A stretch of DNA of 6,881 nt, taken from positions 1 to 6,881 of the forward strand of contig VGTA01000166.1 of the NCBI GenBank assembly GCA_016874875.1, in the 5' to 3' direction. The notes beneath the pieces are model-generated. The model did not search any database. It saw only the letters and a program-made list of their open reading frames with translations, and had not been told where the DNA came from. The number at the start of each line of letters is the position of its first letter. Position 1 is the stretch's first letter. A program made the translations under genes and the position numbers. The DNA comes from Deltaproteobacteria bacterium. GTDB lineage: Bacteria; Myxococcota_A; Bradymonadia; UBA7976; VGTA01. This document shows, one piece after another, positions 5,873 to 6,881 of this stretch.

Positions 5873-6877
5873 ATGCCCCACAGCTCCGCCCCCTCAGCGC
5901 CCGCCACCTCCACCGCCCCCCTCGCCCCCCTCGCCGACGGAGCGCGCCCCGACCCCACCCCGTTCGCCCTCGGCCACCCCACCCACCTCGCGCGGCTGCC
6001 CGCCCGCGTGGGGTCCGCGGAGCTGCTCAAGGTGCCGGCGCCGGCGGTGGGGGCGAGCGCGGGGGAGGCGGAGTGGGCGGGGGGCGCGGGGGGGGCGGGG
6101 GGGGCGCGCGTGGCGCGGCTGCTCAACCTCGGCAACGCCCTCGCCTACGGCGGCGAGATGGGGATGCCGGAGTGGGTGATGCTCGACTGCGGCCTGCTCC
6201 CCACCTCCTTTATGGGCTTCTGCCGCCGCGCCGCTGACCTCTCCACGCGCACGCGCGCCGCCCTCAACGAGCGCCTCGCGCGCCTCGAGACCACGCTCAG
6301 CCCCAGCCGCCTGAGCGCCGAGGAGCTCCTCGGGGTGCCGCGGGGGCCCCTGCGCGACGAGGAGTGGGTGCCCGTGGCGGAGTTCTGCGCCCTCCCCACC
6401 CTCACCCCTGGGCAGGTGATGGGCTACTCGCTCTTTAGCCTTGAGCAGGGCCTCGGCGTGCGCGCCAAGGCGCTGGGGCTCGCGCTCCACGCCTCGTTGG
6501 GGGCGCGGGCGCAGCTCGGCGTGGCGCAGTACAGCAACACGGCGGCGCTGCGCGCGCACCTGCGCTTTGGGCCCCTCGAGCTCGTGGACCCGCTCACGCC
6601 GCTCCACACGCGCGCGGGCGAGACGTTCATCTACCGCCTGGCGATTCCGCCCGAGGGGGCGCTCATCGACATGGCGGCGGGCTCGCGCCTCCGCTACACG
6701 TCCCATGACCCCTCCCCCTACGCCGCGCCGGAGGAGGGGCGCTGGGTGCGCGCCGATGACGTGGGCGCGTGGGGGGCGCTCCGCGCGCACGTGGCGGCGG
6801 GGGCGCGCGCAGCGCTGGCGGGGGCGCGCGCCACGCCCCTCGGGGACGCGGAGGTCTTGGTGGTCACGGACCGCTGA
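5873..6877 (+). CDS. Unrecognised protein linked to mlaD, with a G-run tract
   Basis: I do not recognise this 334-aa protein. The first 80 residues are low complexity, rich in Ala and Pro, and end in a GGAGGAGGA stretch (70-78). From about 81 the sequence looks like a folded domain: LLNLGNALAYGGEMGMPEW (83-101), then LDCGLLPTSFMGFC (104-117), a charged helix (118-150), FCALPTLTPGQVMGYSLFSL (171-190), and YSNTAALRAHLRFGPLELVD (210-229). There are three cysteines (106, 117, 172). No signal peptide, clear membrane helix or known catalytic motif is seen, so a cytoplasmic protein is likely. It starts 26 bp after mlaD with AGGAG (5857-5861) 11 nt before the ATG, so it is probably in the mla operon and may act with the transporter. 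A later start is possible because the N-terminal part is compositionally biased. Confidence 0.75.
   Translation: MPHSSAPSAPATSTAPLAPLADGARPDPTPFALGHPTHLARLPARVGSAELLKVPAPAVGASAGEAEWAGGAGGAGGARVARLLNLGNALAYGGEMGMPEWVMLDCGLLPTSFMGFCRRAADLSTRTRAALNERLARLETTLSPSRLSAEELLGVPRGPLRDEEWVPVAEFCALPTLTPGQVMGYSLFSLEQGLGVRAKALGLALHASLGARAQLGVAQYSNTAALRAHLRFGPLELVDPLTPLHTRAGETFIYRLAIPPEGALIDMAAGSRLRYTSHDPSPYAAPEEGRWVRADDVGAWGALRAHVAAGARAALAGARATPLGDAEVLVVTDR
6075..6104 (+). other. Run of G tracts inside the last gene (quadruplex-like)
   Basis: On the coding strand the tract reads as G runs of 3 (6075-6077), 6 (6079-6084), 8 (6088-6095) and 8 (6097-6104), separated by loops of 1, 3 and 1 bases. This meets the usual pattern for an intramolecular G-quadruplex. 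It encodes the Gly/Ala stretch at residues 70-78. The two 8-base runs are also possible slippage sites, since a one-base change would break the gene's frame ahead of its conserved-looking core. Confidence 0.6.
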
Positions 6878-6881
6878 GCCG

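Noticed and set aside
5894..6790. A 298-aa minus-strand ORF opposite the last gene
   Set aside because: It is Arg- and Gly-rich with no fold-like pattern. The plus frame has the ribosome site and motif-like segments, so I prefer it, although both are open.

Overview
This is a very GC-rich bacterial window with dense coding and two divergent gene groups. The proteins are Gram-negative: TrkA and TrkH for potassium uptake, plus MlaE and a long MlaD-type MCE protein of the envelope lipid-transport (Mla) machinery. The GC bias, and an MCE protein with a long helical stalk and a strand-rich C-terminal domain, resemble deltaproteobacterial lineages (Myxococcota/Bradymonadota type). That assignment is an inference; no rRNA or marker gene is present to confirm it.

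Layout, left to right. Positions 1-330 lie downstream of trkH and are rich in tandem repeats. They hold a perfect 12-bp array (14-95), a perfect 9-bp inverted repeat (185-213) and a perfect 7-bp array of 14 copies (215-316). A weakly supported minus-strand gene may start at 124 and run off the left edge, with the 12-bp array as coding sequence. Positions 331-3377 on the minus strand form a trkA-trkH operon; trkA is first, and its stop codon overlaps the preferred trkH start as ATGA. Positions 3378-3475 are a short divergent promoter region. Positions 3476-6877 on the plus strand hold mlaE, a third perfect tandem array (15 bp, four copies), mlaD, and an unrecognised gene joined to mlaD by a 26-bp gap with an AGGAG ribosome binding site.

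How the genes work together. TrkH is the membrane pore and TrkA its cytoplasmic nucleotide-binding gating ring, so the minus operon makes a complete Trk potassium-uptake core. MlaE is the inner-membrane permease of an ABC-type phospholipid transporter. MlaD is the membrane-anchored periplasmic MCE subunit that carries lipid between the membranes. The ATPase (MlaF) that MlaE needs is not in the window and must be encoded elsewhere. The last gene may be an accessory factor of this transporter, but only its position suggests that.

The main points of interest are the three unrelated, perfectly homogeneous tandem arrays in non-coding or low-complexity positions, an octamer in the mlaE-mlaD array that matches the anti-Shine-Dalgarno end of 16S rRNA, the G-run tract inside the last gene, and the MCE protein's own candidate outer-membrane domain. 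Apart from the arrays, nothing points to a defence system, mobile element, CRISPR array or RNA gene.
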